Counted from the first letter of the stretch, positions 47,304-58,170 are shown. The stretch: DNA of 64,000 nucleotides from Gemmatimonadota bacterium (GCA_029863525.1 JAOTVL010000002.1:1-64000); one strand, 5' to 3'. Made by a program: numbers and translations. Notes: generated by a model from the sequence alone, not told the origin.

Positions 47304-48206
47304 ATGATGGGCCAGATCATAGTCGCGATCTTCATAATCCTCATCGGTGCCACGGTCCGCACAGTCGGCGCGGCAAGCGGCAAGGCCAGCGCCGAAGGTC
47401 CGGCCAAGGTCGCCAGCTACGGCTTCATGCTCGCCGGCATCGCGCTCATCGTCGGCAACGCCTTCGCCGTGATTTCGGTCGGGCAGGTCGGGGTGAAGCA
47501 CTTCCTCGGCAAGGTCGACATGGTGCCGCTCGGCGAAGGGGTGCACCTGGTCAATCCGCTCGCCAGCATCGAGAAGATGTCCGTTCGTGAACAGAGCTAC
47601 CCGTCCGGAGGTGGTGTCGAGATCATCGAGGCTCAGACGAGCGAGCAGCTCAACGTGACGCTCGAGGTCGCCATCCTGTTTCGGCTCGACGGCACGGTCG
47701 CGCCGGACCTGTATCAGCGGCTCGGCAGCGAGGAGAGCATCAAGAGCAGCATCGTCTTGAACGCCATGAGGAACGGCGTTCGCGACGCCGTGGCCACGAA
47801 GTCGATCAACGAGATCTTCTCACCCAACCGTCGGGAGATCGCGTCCGACATGTTCGAAGCGATCCAGTCGAAGGCCGGGGACCGGATCGAGGTCGTCGAG
47901 GTCTTCGTTCGAGACGTGCAGGCGCCCCCGCGTGTGCGCGAGGCGATCGAAGCCAAGCTCGAGCGGGAGCAGGAGGTCGAACAGGAGCGTTTCCAGACCG
48001 AGATCATCCAAGAGCGGGCACAGCAGGCGATCGAGGAGGCGAAGGGCATCGCCGAGGCGCAGAAGATCATCTCCGAGGGCCTGACGCCCGCGTACCTCAC
48101 GTTCCACTACATCGAGCAGCTGGGCACGCTTCCCGCCGGCTCTGTGGTCTACGTACCGACCGAGGGCGGCATCCCGCTCATGCGGCAACTCGGCGGCGGG
48201 AACTAG
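47304..48206 (+). CDS. Prohibitin/SPFH (Band 7) family protein
   Basis: TM N-terminus; VGQVGVKHFLGKVDMVPLGEGVHLVNPLAS; EAIEAKLEREQEVEQERFQTEIIQERAQQAIEEAKG. Confidence 0.92.
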   Translation: MMGQIIVAIFIILIGATVRTVGAASGKASAEGPAKVASYGFMLAGIALIVGNAFAVISVGQVGVKHFLGKVDMVPLGEGVHLVNPLASIEKMSVREQSYPSGGGVEIIEAQTSEQLNVTLEVAILFRLDGTVAPDLYQRLGSEESIKSSIVLNAMRNGVRDAVATKSINEIFSPNRREIASDMFEAIQSKAGDRIEVVEVFVRDVQAPPRVREAIEAKLEREQEVEQERFQTEIIQERAQQAIEEAKGIAEAQKIISEGLTPAYLTFHYIEQLGTLPAGSVVYVPTEGGIPLMRQLGGGN

Positions 48207-48216
48207 CGGTTCACCG

Positions 48217-49323
48217 GTGCCGGCATCGGCCGCTGGACCATCTTCGCGACGGCGCGCGCGTCCTCCGGGGCGTCGCGCGCTGTTCGCGATGGCAGGCGTC
48301 GCGCTCTCGCTGACGTCGACCGCATGCTCACCGGTCTACGTGGTCAAGGCGGGCATCGCCGAGGCGAGGATCCTGAGGGCGCGGCGCTCCATCCCGCTCG
48401 TGCTCGCCGATACTACGGTGGACGCGGCCACCCGAGCGAAGTTGGCGTGGGTCATGGAGGCCAGGCGATTCGCCGCCGAGGGCTTGGGCTTCGAGGTGGG
48501 TGAGGCGTACACCCAGTACACCGAGCTCGAACGTGACACGCTGGCGCTGGTCGTGACGGCGGCCTACCGGGACCGACTCGTCCCGAAAACGTGGTGGTTT
48601 CCGATCGTCGGCCACGTGCCGTACAAAGGGCACTTTTCTCCGTCATCGGCGCACGCCGAGGCGGAGTCGCTTCGCGCGGAAGGCTTCGACACATACGTGC
48701 GCCCTACTCCGGCGTTCAGCACGCTCGGGTGGTTCAACGATCCCGTGCTCTCGACGACACTGAAGTCCGATGAGATCGAGGTCGTCACGACCCTGATCCA
48801 CGAGCTCACGCACCAGCACCTGTTCGTGCCCGGACAGGTAACGTTCAACGAGAGCTTCGCCACGTTCGTAGGACGGGTAGGCGCGGTCCGGTTCTTCTGC
48901 ACGCGCGACGGAGGCGGCCCTGACTCGGTGAAGTGTGAGCGGGCACAGCGTCGGTGGCGGGACGTGCAGCGATTCAGCGCCTACCTGGACGAGCTGGTCG
49001 CGGAGCTCGAGGCCCTATACGGAGACGCGTCCCTCGACTTCGACACCAAGATCGAGCGCCGCGAAGGGGTTTTCACCGCCGGAATGGATCGATTCGACCG
49101 GGATTTGATTCCCGAATTGGAGGAACTCTCCTTCGCGAGCTTCCGCAACGACCGGCTGGACAACGCGACCCTGCTGTCGAGGATCCGCTACTACAACCGA
49201 CTCACCGACTTCGACGCGTTCCTGGCGATCCATGACGGAGACCTCGTTCGGGCGCTCGCGGATCTGAGGGAGCGGGTCGGCTCGGTCGACGACCCGTTCT
49301 CGCTCCTGCCGGACGCGTCCTAA
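48217..49323 (+). CDS. Putative aminopeptidase (COG4324-like), lipoprotein-like N-terminus
   Basis: LSLTSTACSPVYVVKAGIAEARIL; TTLIHELTHQHLFVPGQVTFNESFATFVG (HExxH...E). Confidence 0.87.
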   Translation: MPASAAGPSSRRRARPPGRRALFAMAGVALSLTSTACSPVYVVKAGIAEARILRARRSIPLVLADTTVDAATRAKLAWVMEARRFAAEGLGFEVGEAYTQYTELERDTLALVVTAAYRDRLVPKTWWFPIVGHVPYKGHFSPSSAHAEAESLRAEGFDTYVRPTPAFSTLGWFNDPVLSTTLKSDEIEVVTTLIHELTHQHLFVPGQVTFNESFATFVGRVGAVRFFCTRDGGGPDSVKCERAQRRWRDVQRFSAYLDELVAELEALYGDASLDFDTKIERREGVFTAGMDRFDRDLIPELEELSFASFRNDRLDNATLLSRIRYYNRLTDFDAFLAIHDGDLVRALADLRERVGSVDDPFSLLPDAS

Positions 49324-49338
49324 CCGATCGGGGGCCCC

Positions 49339-49773
49339 ATGCCGGTCCGATGCATCCGATACCGAAGCGGCTACAAGTACCAGCTCCGCGGCGAGTACGT
49401 GGACTGGGTCGCTATCCGCCCCGAGCGGGCGATCGAAACGGAATACGTGTGCCTCGAAGAGGACGGGAGGGTGACTCTGAAGGGAGGCTATGCCTGGGAT
49501 GGCCCCTCCGGGCCCTCGATCGATACGCAGACCTTCATGCGCGGATCGCTGGTGCATGACGCGCTGTATCAACTCATGAGACTCGGCGAGCTCGACGCGG
49601 AGCGGTGGCGGGACACGACCGATCGCGAGCTTCAGCGCATGTGTCGCGATGACGGCATGTTCTGGCTACGCTCCGTCTGGGTGTACTTCGCCGTCCGATG
49701 GTTCGGCGAGCCGTTCGCCTCGCCCGCCGCGTCGAAACAGGTCGAGACGGCGCCCCGGGGGTGCGAGCCGTGA
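49339..49773 (+). CDS. DUF1353 domain protein
   Basis: LKGGYAWDGPSGPSIDTQTFMRGSLVHDALYQLMR. Confidence 0.8.
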   Translation: MPVRCIRYRSGYKYQLRGEYVDWVAIRPERAIETEYVCLEEDGRVTLKGGYAWDGPSGPSIDTQTFMRGSLVHDALYQLMRLGELDAERWRDTTDRELQRMCRDDGMFWLRSVWVYFAVRWFGEPFASPAASKQVETAPRGCEP

Positions 49774-49798
49774 TCCATTCTGCGAGAGGAAATCCCAC

Positions 49799-50767
49799 AT
49801 GAGAAGCAGTACCCGCGCACGAGTCCGGTGCCGACCCGGACGTGGTCCGGCCCGGCAACCAGGTGGCACCCGCCCGATCGCGAGCACCCTCGGACTCGCA
49901 ACCGCCGCCCTTCTCCTGTGCTCTCCGTCCGCGCACGGGCAATACGACATGCCGACCGAAGGTCAGCGGGTGGTCCTGGTGACCGGCTCCACGAGCGGCC
50001 TCGGCCGAGAGGTCGCGCTCCGCATGGCCAACCGCGGAGCCCACGTCATCGTCCACGGCCGCAACGCGGCGCGCGGGCGGGAGTTGGCATCCGAAATCCA
50101 GGCGACCCCAGGGAGCGCCCGGTTCATCGCCGCCGACTTCGCCTCGTTCGACGCGGTCCGTCGCTTCGCCCGAACGATCCTGGCCGACTACGACCGACTC
50201 GACGTGCTGGTCAACAACGCGGGGTTCGGCTCGGCACCGGACGAGCGACTGGTGACCGACGACGGCCACGAGTTCCGGTTTCAAGTCAACTACCTCTCGC
50301 ACTACCTCCTGACGCACATGCTCCTGCCACTCTTGGAGGAGAGCGCGCCCTCCCGCATCGTCAACGTGTCGTCGCTCGCCCAGAGTCCCATCGATTGGGA
50401 CGACGTGATGATCATGCGGGGCTTCAGCGGTGGCCGCGCGTACGGTCAGAGCAAGCTCGCCCAGATCGGCTTCACCTTCGACCTGCACGAGCAGCTCGAG
50501 GGCACCGGCGTGATTGTGAACGCGCTGCACCCGGCGACGTACATGCCGACGGGCATGGTCGCCCGTGCGGGCGTCGAGCCTCGCGCCACCATCGATGAGG
50601 GCGCCGACGCGGTCATGAACCTGATCCTCTCGGAAGAGATCGAGGGGGGGCAGTTCTTCAATCAGATGCAACCGCGTCGCGCGCACGAGCAAGCCTACGA
50701 CCCGGAGTCGCGTCGTCGACTCCGCGAGCTCAGTCGCGCGCTGACCGGTGTCGGACCCGGAGGCTGA
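49799..50767 (+). CDS. SDR family oxidoreductase with N-terminal extension/possible signal peptide
   Basis: VVLVTGSTSGLGREVALRMANRGAHVIVHGRN, VLVNNAGFGS; N-terminal TLGLATAALLLCSPSAHGQ; alternative start at 49949. Confidence 0.85.
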   Translation: MRSSTRARVRCRPGRGPARQPGGTRPIASTLGLATAALLLCSPSAHGQYDMPTEGQRVVLVTGSTSGLGREVALRMANRGAHVIVHGRNAARGRELASEIQATPGSARFIAADFASFDAVRRFARTILADYDRLDVLVNNAGFGSAPDERLVTDDGHEFRFQVNYLSHYLLTHMLLPLLEESAPSRIVNVSSLAQSPIDWDDVMIMRGFSGGRAYGQSKLAQIGFTFDLHEQLEGTGVIVNALHPATYMPTGMVARAGVEPRATIDEGADAVMNLILSEEIEGGQFFNQMQPRRAHEQAYDPESRRRLRELSRALTGVGPGG

Positions 50768-50795
50768 GCGAGCCGGCGACGCCCGCCTCGATCGG

Positions 50796-53009
50796 CTAGC
50801 GCGTCAGCAGATACGTCGCCTTCAGAATCAGCCGGCGGTCGCGGTACTCGAAGAGCGTGTCGGGGTCACGCCGAATCTCGTCATAGACGACGTACAGGTC
50901 ACTGCCCGGACGGTACGTCCAACGGAACCGGGCGCTGGTCCCGAACTGGTCCGCCAGCGAGTTGTACTGTGTGACCGACCGGACCGTCATCGTGGGGGAC
51001 AGCGCAAAGTCGATCCGCAAGGCGGCGAGATCGATTTCGAAGGGTCCATTCGGCAGCTCAACCGAGTTGCGCGTGTACTGCGCCTCGGTGGAAAAGCGAT
51101 CGGTCAGCCGCGCTCCCAGCTTGACCTGGGCATCCTGTCTCGTTCCTCCGTAGAAGTCCTGCGGTGACCACATGAGACCGTAGTAGATCCGCCGGGCGGG
51201 ATTGCTATCGAAGGAAAAACGCCACTCACCGAAAGAATAATCCCCAGCGGGAATCGCGACCCCGTTGAGCGAGAAGTCCTGATCGACTCGATCGAAGTGG
51301 TCGTTGTACCACATATTCAGGTACGCCCCATTGTCGAAGCGCGTCCCGAGCATGTAGTGCCAGCGCTGCGCGACCCTTCGTCCCGTCTGATCCGTCGTAT
51401 AGGTCCAGTTGATCATGGGCGAAAGGACCCGGATGCCCCAGCGATCGGGACGCGGGTTGCGCTCCATATGCAGCCTCGTCGATCGGATCCCCGCGCGCGG
51501 CAGGAAGCCGACCTCCGGATTGAAGTCGTTCTCCAGATCGGCGTACTCTCCGTAGATCCGCCAGTCCTGATCGAGCCATGTGGCGTTCACGTACGCGCCC
51601 ATTTCACCGAAGCCTTCGGCACCCGGCGGGGGCGTCGTCGCGGGTGGCGTTTCCGTCTTCGCGATGAAGCCCATCACCGTGAAGTTCGGGTGTGGCGCGA
51701 GTGAAGCGTCGATGGCGTAGGTGCGGTTGAAGGCGTCCCCGCTGGTTTGGGCCTTGTTGATGAAGAGCCCACCGATACGGGAGCGGGACCAGATGTTCCG
51801 GCTGTACTTGGCCACGAGGAAGTTCTCGCCCGAGCGACCGAACGCTTCGGCCGTCTGCACATCCATGATGGCGATGTCGTTCCGTCCGATCTTCCCGGTC
51901 ATGCGACCGCCGGCCACGATGGGGACGGCTCCTTCCGAAGCCAGGCCGATCCGCCGGCTGAAGAACAGGTCGACGTAGCGGTTGAAGGCCAGCGCCGAGC
52001 CGACGTTGAACTGACCGGAGTTCTCGAGAAAGAAGTCGCGCTTCTCGGGGAAGAAGAGCGGGAAGCGGGTGAGGTTCACCTGTTCGTCGTCGACCTCCGC
52101 CTGGGCGAAGTCGGTGTTCACCGTGACGTCCAGGTTCAGGCCGGGGGTGATCCCGTACTTGAGATCGATCCCAAAATCCCGGTCGAAGGAATCGTCTTCG
52201 ATGCTGGCGTCGAGCACCCGGGTCACACCGCTCGTGACGAAAGGCGTCACCCGCAGATCGAGTCCGCGACTCAGTTCCTCCAGTCCGTCGAGCGTTCCGG
52301 CCATGCTCACCCGGGCGATCGTGAACTCTTTGGAGATCGGCGACCAGAACGATTGCTCGTTCCGGCTGCCGATATTGCGCATGACGTTCAGACCCCAGCG
52401 CTGGCGTTCGTTGTCGGGGAAGCGAAGCGTAACCATCGGGATCGCGATCTCAGCCACCCAGCCGTCCTCGACGATCCTCGCCGACACGTGCCACACGCCG
52501 TCCCAATCGCGATTGATGTTGGAGGTCGGGAATCCCGGACGGGCCCCTTCCCCTTCATTGAAGACCTGCTGGTCGAGCTGCGCCCCGAGCGGATTGGTCA
52601 CGAACATGTATCCGGAGCGGGAGTCCTTGAACGTGTCCAGGATGATTTGGATGTTGTCCTCTTCGAGGATCCGTTCCGAGTCGCGCCGCATCTCGGTGGC
52701 CGTGACGCCCGAGCGCGACGCATCCCACGCCCTCACCCCCAAGTAGAGATTGGCGGCGTCGTAAAGGACGTAGACTTCGGTCCGTTCCGACGAGGGGGCG
52801 CCCTCGTCGGGCTCTTGCTGGATAAAGCCATCGAGCCGTCCTCCGCGCTCCCAAACGCCTTCGTTCAGAAATCCGTCGAGGATCGGCGGCGCGGCGGTGC
52901 GGACCGCGAGCACCTGATAGTCCCCCCGCGACTCCTGTGCGGCGAGCGGGGCAACCGCGGCGAAGCCGATGCCGAAAACCGATACCAGCGTCGGAATGAT
53001 TCGAGTCAT
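50796..53009 (-). CDS. DUF5916 protein with CBM9-like N-terminal domain, predicted outer-membrane barrel
   Basis: MTRIIPTLVSVFGIGFAAVAPLAAQ; PPILDGFLNEGVWERG, VYVLYDAANLYLGVRAWD; FPLFFPEKRDFFLENSGQF. Confidence 0.88.
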   Translation of the reverse strand: MTRIIPTLVSVFGIGFAAVAPLAAQESRGDYQVLAVRTAAPPILDGFLNEGVWERGGRLDGFIQQEPDEGAPSSERTEVYVLYDAANLYLGVRAWDASRSGVTATEMRRDSERILEEDNIQIILDTFKDSRSGYMFVTNPLGAQLDQQVFNEGEGARPGFPTSNINRDWDGVWHVSARIVEDGWVAEIAIPMVTLRFPDNERQRWGLNVMRNIGSRNEQSFWSPISKEFTIARVSMAGTLDGLEELSRGLDLRVTPFVTSGVTRVLDASIEDDSFDRDFGIDLKYGITPGLNLDVTVNTDFAQAEVDDEQVNLTRFPLFFPEKRDFFLENSGQFNVGSALAFNRYVDLFFSRRIGLASEGAVPIVAGGRMTGKIGRNDIAIMDVQTAEAFGRSGENFLVAKYSRNIWSRSRIGGLFINKAQTSGDAFNRTYAIDASLAPHPNFTVMGFIAKTETPPATTPPPGAEGFGEMGAYVNATWLDQDWRIYGEYADLENDFNPEVGFLPRAGIRSTRLHMERNPRPDRWGIRVLSPMINWTYTTDQTGRRVAQRWHYMLGTRFDNGAYLNMWYNDHFDRVDQDFSLNGVAIPAGDYSFGEWRFSFDSNPARRIYYGLMWSPQDFYGGTRQDAQVKLGARLTDRFSTEAQYTRNSVELPNGPFEIDLAALRIDFALSPTMTVRSVTQYNSLADQFGTSARFRWTYRPGSDLYVVYDEIRRDPDTLFEYRDRRLILKATYLLTR

Positions 53010-53144
53010 GATACCCGTGGGAGTGGGGCGGACCAGCCTATGGCAGAAGCTCGCTTGCGCGGCCGCGCGAGGCGGTCGGATGTTGAGGCGCCTCTTCGGG
53101 TGGTGCAACACCCGACCTCCCCATGGACACCGACCGATCCCTCA

Positions 53145-54728
53145 ATGATGACGCGACGCCTTCGCCGCTTGCTCCCCGCCTTCTGTGCCTCCCTCTTCGC
53201 GCTCCCTGGCTTCGGTCTGGCGCAGCAGAGCGATTGGGGGGTCGACCAGGAGATGGTTGCGGCGATTCGAGCCGAAGGTCTCCAGCGGTCGCACCTCCCG
53301 AACACGCTCTCCTACATGACCGATGTGCTCGGCGCTCGCCTCACCAACTCGGTCGACATGGAGCGGGCCCAGCGATGGGTCGTAGCGGAGATGGAGCGCA
53401 TGGGACTGACGAACGTGGCCCGCGAGCCTTTCATGGAGTACGGCGTCAGCTGGGACAACGAGTATGTCTCGCTCCACATGCTCACGCCGGACTACTCACC
53501 CCTCGTCGGCTACCCGATCGCGCACACGCCGGGCACACAGGGTCGTCAGCAGCTCGACGCGATGATCGCCGACGTACACACGCGCTCCGATCTGGACCGA
53601 TTCCGAGGGCGACTGAAGGGAAGAGCCGTACTCTCCACCCCGCCTGCGGCGATCGACTTGACGAGGTACGAGACCGGCACGCCGCGGCGCACCGACGCGG
53701 AAATGAGGGCGCTCGCCGAGGACGTCATCGTCCCGCCGCCCGGACCGGACCCCTACTTCTCGCGGCTCTACCCACCACCACCGGCCAACCCGGAGATCCT
53801 CACTGCGGCCGACAAGTTGGCCTTCTACGTGGCAGAAGGAGCGGCCGTGGTCCTCGAATCGAGTAGCGGGTGGCCCGGAGCGGTCCGCGGCTTCGCACGA
53901 CCCGGCGCGAAGATCGACCAGTGGTCGCGAGAGGAGACGCTCGCGTCGGTGCCGATCATCGCGATCAACCCCGAGCACTACAACCGCATGTATCGTGTGC
54001 TCGCGCGCGACATTCCGGTTCAAGTCGAGGTGGAGGTCCGCAACCGTCACGGCGACGCAGTGTCGCAGGCCCACAACATCGTGGGCGAGATCGAGGGCAC
54101 GGACCGCGCGGACGAAGTCGTCATGCTCGGCGCGCACTTCGACACATGGCACGCGAGCCCCAACGCCTCAGACAACACCTCCGGGGTCGCCGTCATGCTC
54201 GAGGCGATGCGCATCTTGAGGGCGGTGGGTGTCCGTCCGCACCGGACCATTCGCATCGCGCTCTGGTCTGGCGAGGAGCAGGGCCTGTGGGGATCGCGCG
54301 CGTACGTTCGCGACCATTTCGGGGACCCGAGAGACCCGTCCATCGGAACGCGACCCGCGTTTGAAAAGCTGTCGGCGTACTTCAACCAGGACTACGGACC
54401 GGGCCAGTACAGAGGCATCTGGCTGCAGGGGAACGAGCACGTCCGCGCGCCTTTCGCAGCCTGGATGGAGCCGCTGCGCGACATGGGTATGACCACAATC
54501 TCCGCCCAGGGCGTGGGAAGCACAGATCACGTCGCCTTCGACGAAGTGGGACTCCCCGGCTACCAATTCCTACAGGCGCGCGTCGGTGGGACGGGTGGCC
54601 ACACGAACCTGGACTTCTTCGATACGATCCCGCTGGACGACCTCAAGAAGAACGCCACGATCATGGCCGTCTTCGTCTATCACGCAGCGATGGCGGACGA
54701 GCGCCTGCCCAGGAAGGACGGACGGTAG
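53145..54728 (+). CDS. M28 family peptidase, exported
   Basis: LGAHFDTWHASPNASDNTSGVAVMLEAMR, LWSGEEQGLWGSRAY; signal LLPAFCASLFALPGFGLAQ. Confidence 0.92.
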   Translation: MMTRRLRRLLPAFCASLFALPGFGLAQQSDWGVDQEMVAAIRAEGLQRSHLPNTLSYMTDVLGARLTNSVDMERAQRWVVAEMERMGLTNVAREPFMEYGVSWDNEYVSLHMLTPDYSPLVGYPIAHTPGTQGRQQLDAMIADVHTRSDLDRFRGRLKGRAVLSTPPAAIDLTRYETGTPRRTDAEMRALAEDVIVPPPGPDPYFSRLYPPPPANPEILTAADKLAFYVAEGAAVVLESSSGWPGAVRGFARPGAKIDQWSREETLASVPIIAINPEHYNRMYRVLARDIPVQVEVEVRNRHGDAVSQAHNIVGEIEGTDRADEVVMLGAHFDTWHASPNASDNTSGVAVMLEAMRILRAVGVRPHRTIRIALWSGEEQGLWGSRAYVRDHFGDPRDPSIGTRPAFEKLSAYFNQDYGPGQYRGIWLQGNEHVRAPFAAWMEPLRDMGMTTISAQGVGSTDHVAFDEVGLPGYQFLQARVGGTGGHTNLDFFDTIPLDDLKKNATIMAVFVYHAAMADERLPRKDGR

Positions 54729-54778
54729 GACCGGCGCCTATTCTCCGGCGGAGAGCACGCTCTCGTTCGAAGTCCGGG

Positions 54779-57700
54779 TCAACGGGCGTACGTCACCGCC
54801 CGCAGGAGCAGACGTCCCTCGACGTCGGCGAAAAGCGAAGGCTCGCTCCGGGACGCCTCTCCGACGACCGCAGCCACGTCCGCGCCCCGCACCGCAGCGT
54901 CCCTGATCATGGTGGCGACCCGCCCGAGCGCGCCCGGAGCGGCCGAGCCGAAGTCGGCCAACTCCGATGTCTCGTCGAGCGCCGCAGCCGCCGACGCTCC
55001 GAGCAAGTCGAGCCGAGCGAGCGGAAGATCGCCTACCAGCGCCCTCCGGCTCGCGCTGACCACCACGCCCCACTCGGACCGGCCTGCCTCGACCCTACCA
55101 CTTCGCGCGAGCACAATCCCCTTCAAATAGCGCTGGAGTCGCTCCTCAGGCTCGTAGGGACGGCCCAGGCCCAGCCGCTCCGGCCACGTCATGGCCGCGT
55201 CGAGGTGACGCTCCGCGTCGTCCCAGGCTCCTTCATCCATCGCCGCGAGCGCAGCCATGGTGTGCGCCTCCGCGAAGAGCCGATGACTGTCTCCCGCGTG
55301 CTCGGACGGCAGCACTCGCACCCGGTCGAGAATCTCGATCGCCTCCCGGAAGCGCATCATCTCATTGAGCGACTGCACGTGCAGAAGCGCCAGATCGAAG
55401 TCGTCCTCGAAGCGTTCTCGCCCCGCCCCGCTAACCGAGAGCGCGTCGGACCATCGACCGTGCCTCTGCAGGTACTGGACCAACCCGACGTGCATGCCCC
55501 GGTCACCCGGCGAGAGGAAGACGGCGCGGCGGAGATCGGCCTCGGGGTCAGTAGCCGCTCCGACGAGCTCGGCCAGGTGGGCTCGACTCACATAGAACGG
55601 CGCGGAATCGGGATCGCCACCGAGCCGCTCGAACAGAGCGTATGCTTCTTCGGCGCGATCTCTGCCCCAGAGGTTCAACCCCAGCAGATACCGCCACGAC
55701 CAGTGGGTGTCGTTCGCCACGGCCCACTCCAGGGCGTCGATGGACTCGATGCGATAGGGGAATACGAAATCGGGCTGGACACCGCCCCCGAGGAGCGTGG
55801 CGTCCTTCGTCAGATACGCGGTCCACAGCCTCAACATCGCGTCGCCAGGGGCGGTCCCTCGGGTGGCGGGCTCGAGACCGGTCCGTCCGAGCCGCAGAAG
55901 CCGGACCGCGTCCGACGTCCTACCCCGCCGCTCGTATGCCAACGCGAGCTCGAGAATCTCCTGCTCCGGGAACTCGCCGCGAAGGAGTCCCAGGAATCGC
56001 GCGCTCGCCTCCTGCGCCTCCGTCGCCACCTCGGGCGTGTCCGTCACCGACCCCGTCAGATAGCGCTCTGCGCGAACGAAGTGGTGGAGGGGATCGACAC
56101 GAGCCAGTTCCGCGAGCGCCGACTCGGCCAGCGATTGCTCCCGCCGAAGTCGGCCGACGATGGCGAGGACCTCGTAGGCCCCCGGTCCGTGCCGGTCGTA
56201 GTCCACCGACAGACTCGCGTACCGTTCCGCCTCCGCCAGGTCGCCCAGGCCGAGCTCGAGCTCGGCCAGCTGAAGGTACGAGACCGAGCGGAACTGCATG
56301 GAACGCGCCGACCAACCGAACGCTTCGACGGCATCCACACTGCGGTTGGCGGCGCGGTGGAGCATGCCCGCGACGAAGTTGGCCTCCGGGTCGTACGCAT
56401 CGAGTTGGAGCGAGCGCTGGACGAGGTCGCTTCCGGCCTCGAAGCGTCCACGTCGGTACTCTGCGTCGGCAAGGCCGAGTAGCGCGTCTCGGTTCCACGG
56501 CTCGAGTGCCATCGCTCGTTCGAACAGCGATCTTGCATCGGGCAACCGACCCGCGCGCATCGACTGGCGAGCGGTGGTCACGAGTCGGGCGGCCTCCGGC
56601 AGACTCGGAAGCGCCTCGGGATCCGTGCCGAATGGACGCCGCAGCGCGGTCGCCGCGGGATCGCTGTCGTACCGCAGCCCGAGACCAGGCAACGCTACGA
56701 TGACCTGCCCCCCCACCGGCGAGGATTCGTCCGGCAGTTCGACCTCGACGTCCATCGGCTCGAGCGCGCGCAACGTAACGGGTACCTCCGCGACCGGAAC
56801 GCCGTCGAGTGATACCCGCAGCGTGTCGATGCTCCTTCCAAACGAGTGCGCCCTCACGCGGACCCCTCTCCGCGTGCGTGATACGTGCATCGCTCCTTCG
56901 CGGGAGGCGTCCGTCAGGCCGCCGAGTCGCTCGACCGGGAACCACGTCTCGGACCATCGATCCGTCGCGCCCGGACCGAAGCCTACTTCCGAAATCGGGT
57001 TCACTTCCTCACCGCGCGAATACTGCACCAGGAGACGGCCAGCCTGAAACTCGATGTACTGACCGTCGGTGTCGGTCAGGAGATCCTCCCAGATGCCGCC
57101 CTGACGCGACAGCGCCCAGAGCCAAAGCTTCTGACCCGGCATCTCCTCGTGCCGAGCCCAGTGACCGAAGCCGTAGTCGTCGTCGAGGTAGTATCCGCCG
57201 AAGAAGTCCTCGAGCTCGCCGACGACGTGAAACGATTTGTTGCCACCGAACCGGTTCTGGTCATACACGGAGAGGTCGCGACCCTGGTCGTCGACGGGCC
57301 AAGCGTGGCGCTCTCCCGGATGTCCGAGGTATGCGTTGCCAGGAATCGACATGACGAGATCGTCCTGGGCGAACGCGGCACCGGTCATCCAGTTGTAGTA
57401 CGGCTGCTCGAGCGGAGTCGGGTTCTGCCACACGACGTTCGTCTCGAAGTACGCCCGATCCGCTGGGAGTCTCACCTCGACCCGCCACCGTGTGCGGGTT
57501 GGCAGATCCATCGCTCCGACGAAGACGCTCACGCTCCCATCGTCGTTCTCACGCGTCAGGTAATCGACCGGAGTCGCCGTGGCCGGTGTGTGACCGATCA
57601 CGCCGAAGTTGAATTCGATCCCGCCCGAGGTCCACGGCCCGCGGAGCGCGATGTTGCGGAATTTCACGACCTCATTGCGGTAAATGAACTCGTGTCCCGT

Positions 57701-58072
57701 CTGTTTGACCCTCGCTCCCCAGACCTTCCCCCCGATCTGGGGCAGCACCCAGAGCTCGATGTGATCGTTCTCCAAATGAACGACCTTCCACTCCCTAGGC
57801 GTCGAGTCGTGCGCGTAGCCCGTGAACCGGTGGTACGGGTAGAGGCGGGTGTCGCGCACAAGGATCGGGACCGGATCCGGCTGGGAGAACGGATAGGTGT
57901 CCAGGGCGCGCAGCTCCTCCGAGATCCTCGCCCGAGGTTCCTGACCGTTGACCGACCCACCGCAGACCGCCAATCCGAAGAGCACCACAGCGACGAGCGC
58001 CACGCCGAGCAGAAGGCTGGAAGCAGGAACGCGCGCGCGCATACGTCCCATCCGGGTTGGGGGATCCATCAT
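54779..58072 (-). CDS. DUF5107 domain plus TPR protein, exported
   Basis: NDHIELWVLPQIGGKVWGARVKQTGHEFIYRN, WTSGGIEFNFGVIGHTP; long helical TPR C-terminal half. Confidence 0.88.
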   Translation of the reverse strand: MMDPPTRMGRMRARVPASSLLLGVALVAVVLFGLAVCGGSVNGQEPRARISEELRALDTYPFSQPDPVPILVRDTRLYPYHRFTGYAHDSTPREWKVVHLENDHIELWVLPQIGGKVWGARVKQTGHEFIYRNEVVKFRNIALRGPWTSGGIEFNFGVIGHTPATATPVDYLTRENDDGSVSVFVGAMDLPTRTRWRVEVRLPADRAYFETNVVWQNPTPLEQPYYNWMTGAAFAQDDLVMSIPGNAYLGHPGERHAWPVDDQGRDLSVYDQNRFGGNKSFHVVGELEDFFGGYYLDDDYGFGHWARHEEMPGQKLWLWALSRQGGIWEDLLTDTDGQYIEFQAGRLLVQYSRGEEVNPISEVGFGPGATDRWSETWFPVERLGGLTDASREGAMHVSRTRRGVRVRAHSFGRSIDTLRVSLDGVPVAEVPVTLRALEPMDVEVELPDESSPVGGQVIVALPGLGLRYDSDPAATALRRPFGTDPEALPSLPEAARLVTTARQSMRAGRLPDARSLFERAMALEPWNRDALLGLADAEYRRGRFEAGSDLVQRSLQLDAYDPEANFVAGMLHRAANRSVDAVEAFGWSARSMQFRSVSYLQLAELELGLGDLAEAERYASLSVDYDRHGPGAYEVLAIVGRLRREQSLAESALAELARVDPLHHFVRAERYLTGSVTDTPEVATEAQEASARFLGLLRGEFPEQEILELALAYERRGRTSDAVRLLRLGRTGLEPATRGTAPGDAMLRLWTAYLTKDATLLGGGVQPDFVFPYRIESIDALEWAVANDTHWSWRYLLGLNLWGRDRAEEAYALFERLGGDPDSAPFYVSRAHLAELVGAATDPEADLRRAVFLSPGDRGMHVGLVQYLQRHGRWSDALSVSGAGRERFEDDFDLALLHVQSLNEMMRFREAIEILDRVRVLPSEHAGDSHRLFAEAHTMAALAAMDEGAWDDAERHLDAAMTWPERLGLGRPYEPEERLQRYLKGIVLARSGRVEAGRSEWGVVVSASRRALVGDLPLARLDLLGASAAAALDETSELADFGSAAPGALGRVATMIRDAAVRGADVAAVVGEASRSEPSLFADVEGRLLLRAVTYAR

Positions 58073-58170
58073 GATCGTGCGTCCGACCCTAGAGTGCGGG
58101 CCAGGAGAGGCAACCTCGGCCGCGCGCCAGGCGCACACAACCCCACTCCCGTCGAACGAGACGGGACCGG

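Noticed and set aside
49339-49773. DUF1353 protein as a prophage marker
   Set aside because: Although DUF1353 occurs in phages, no other phage genes flank it; neighbours are ordinary chromosomal genes
51747-53144. Upstream extension of the M28 peptidase ORF across the DUF5916 gene
   Set aside because: Extension is antisense to the DUF5916 protein; the signal peptide starts at 53145
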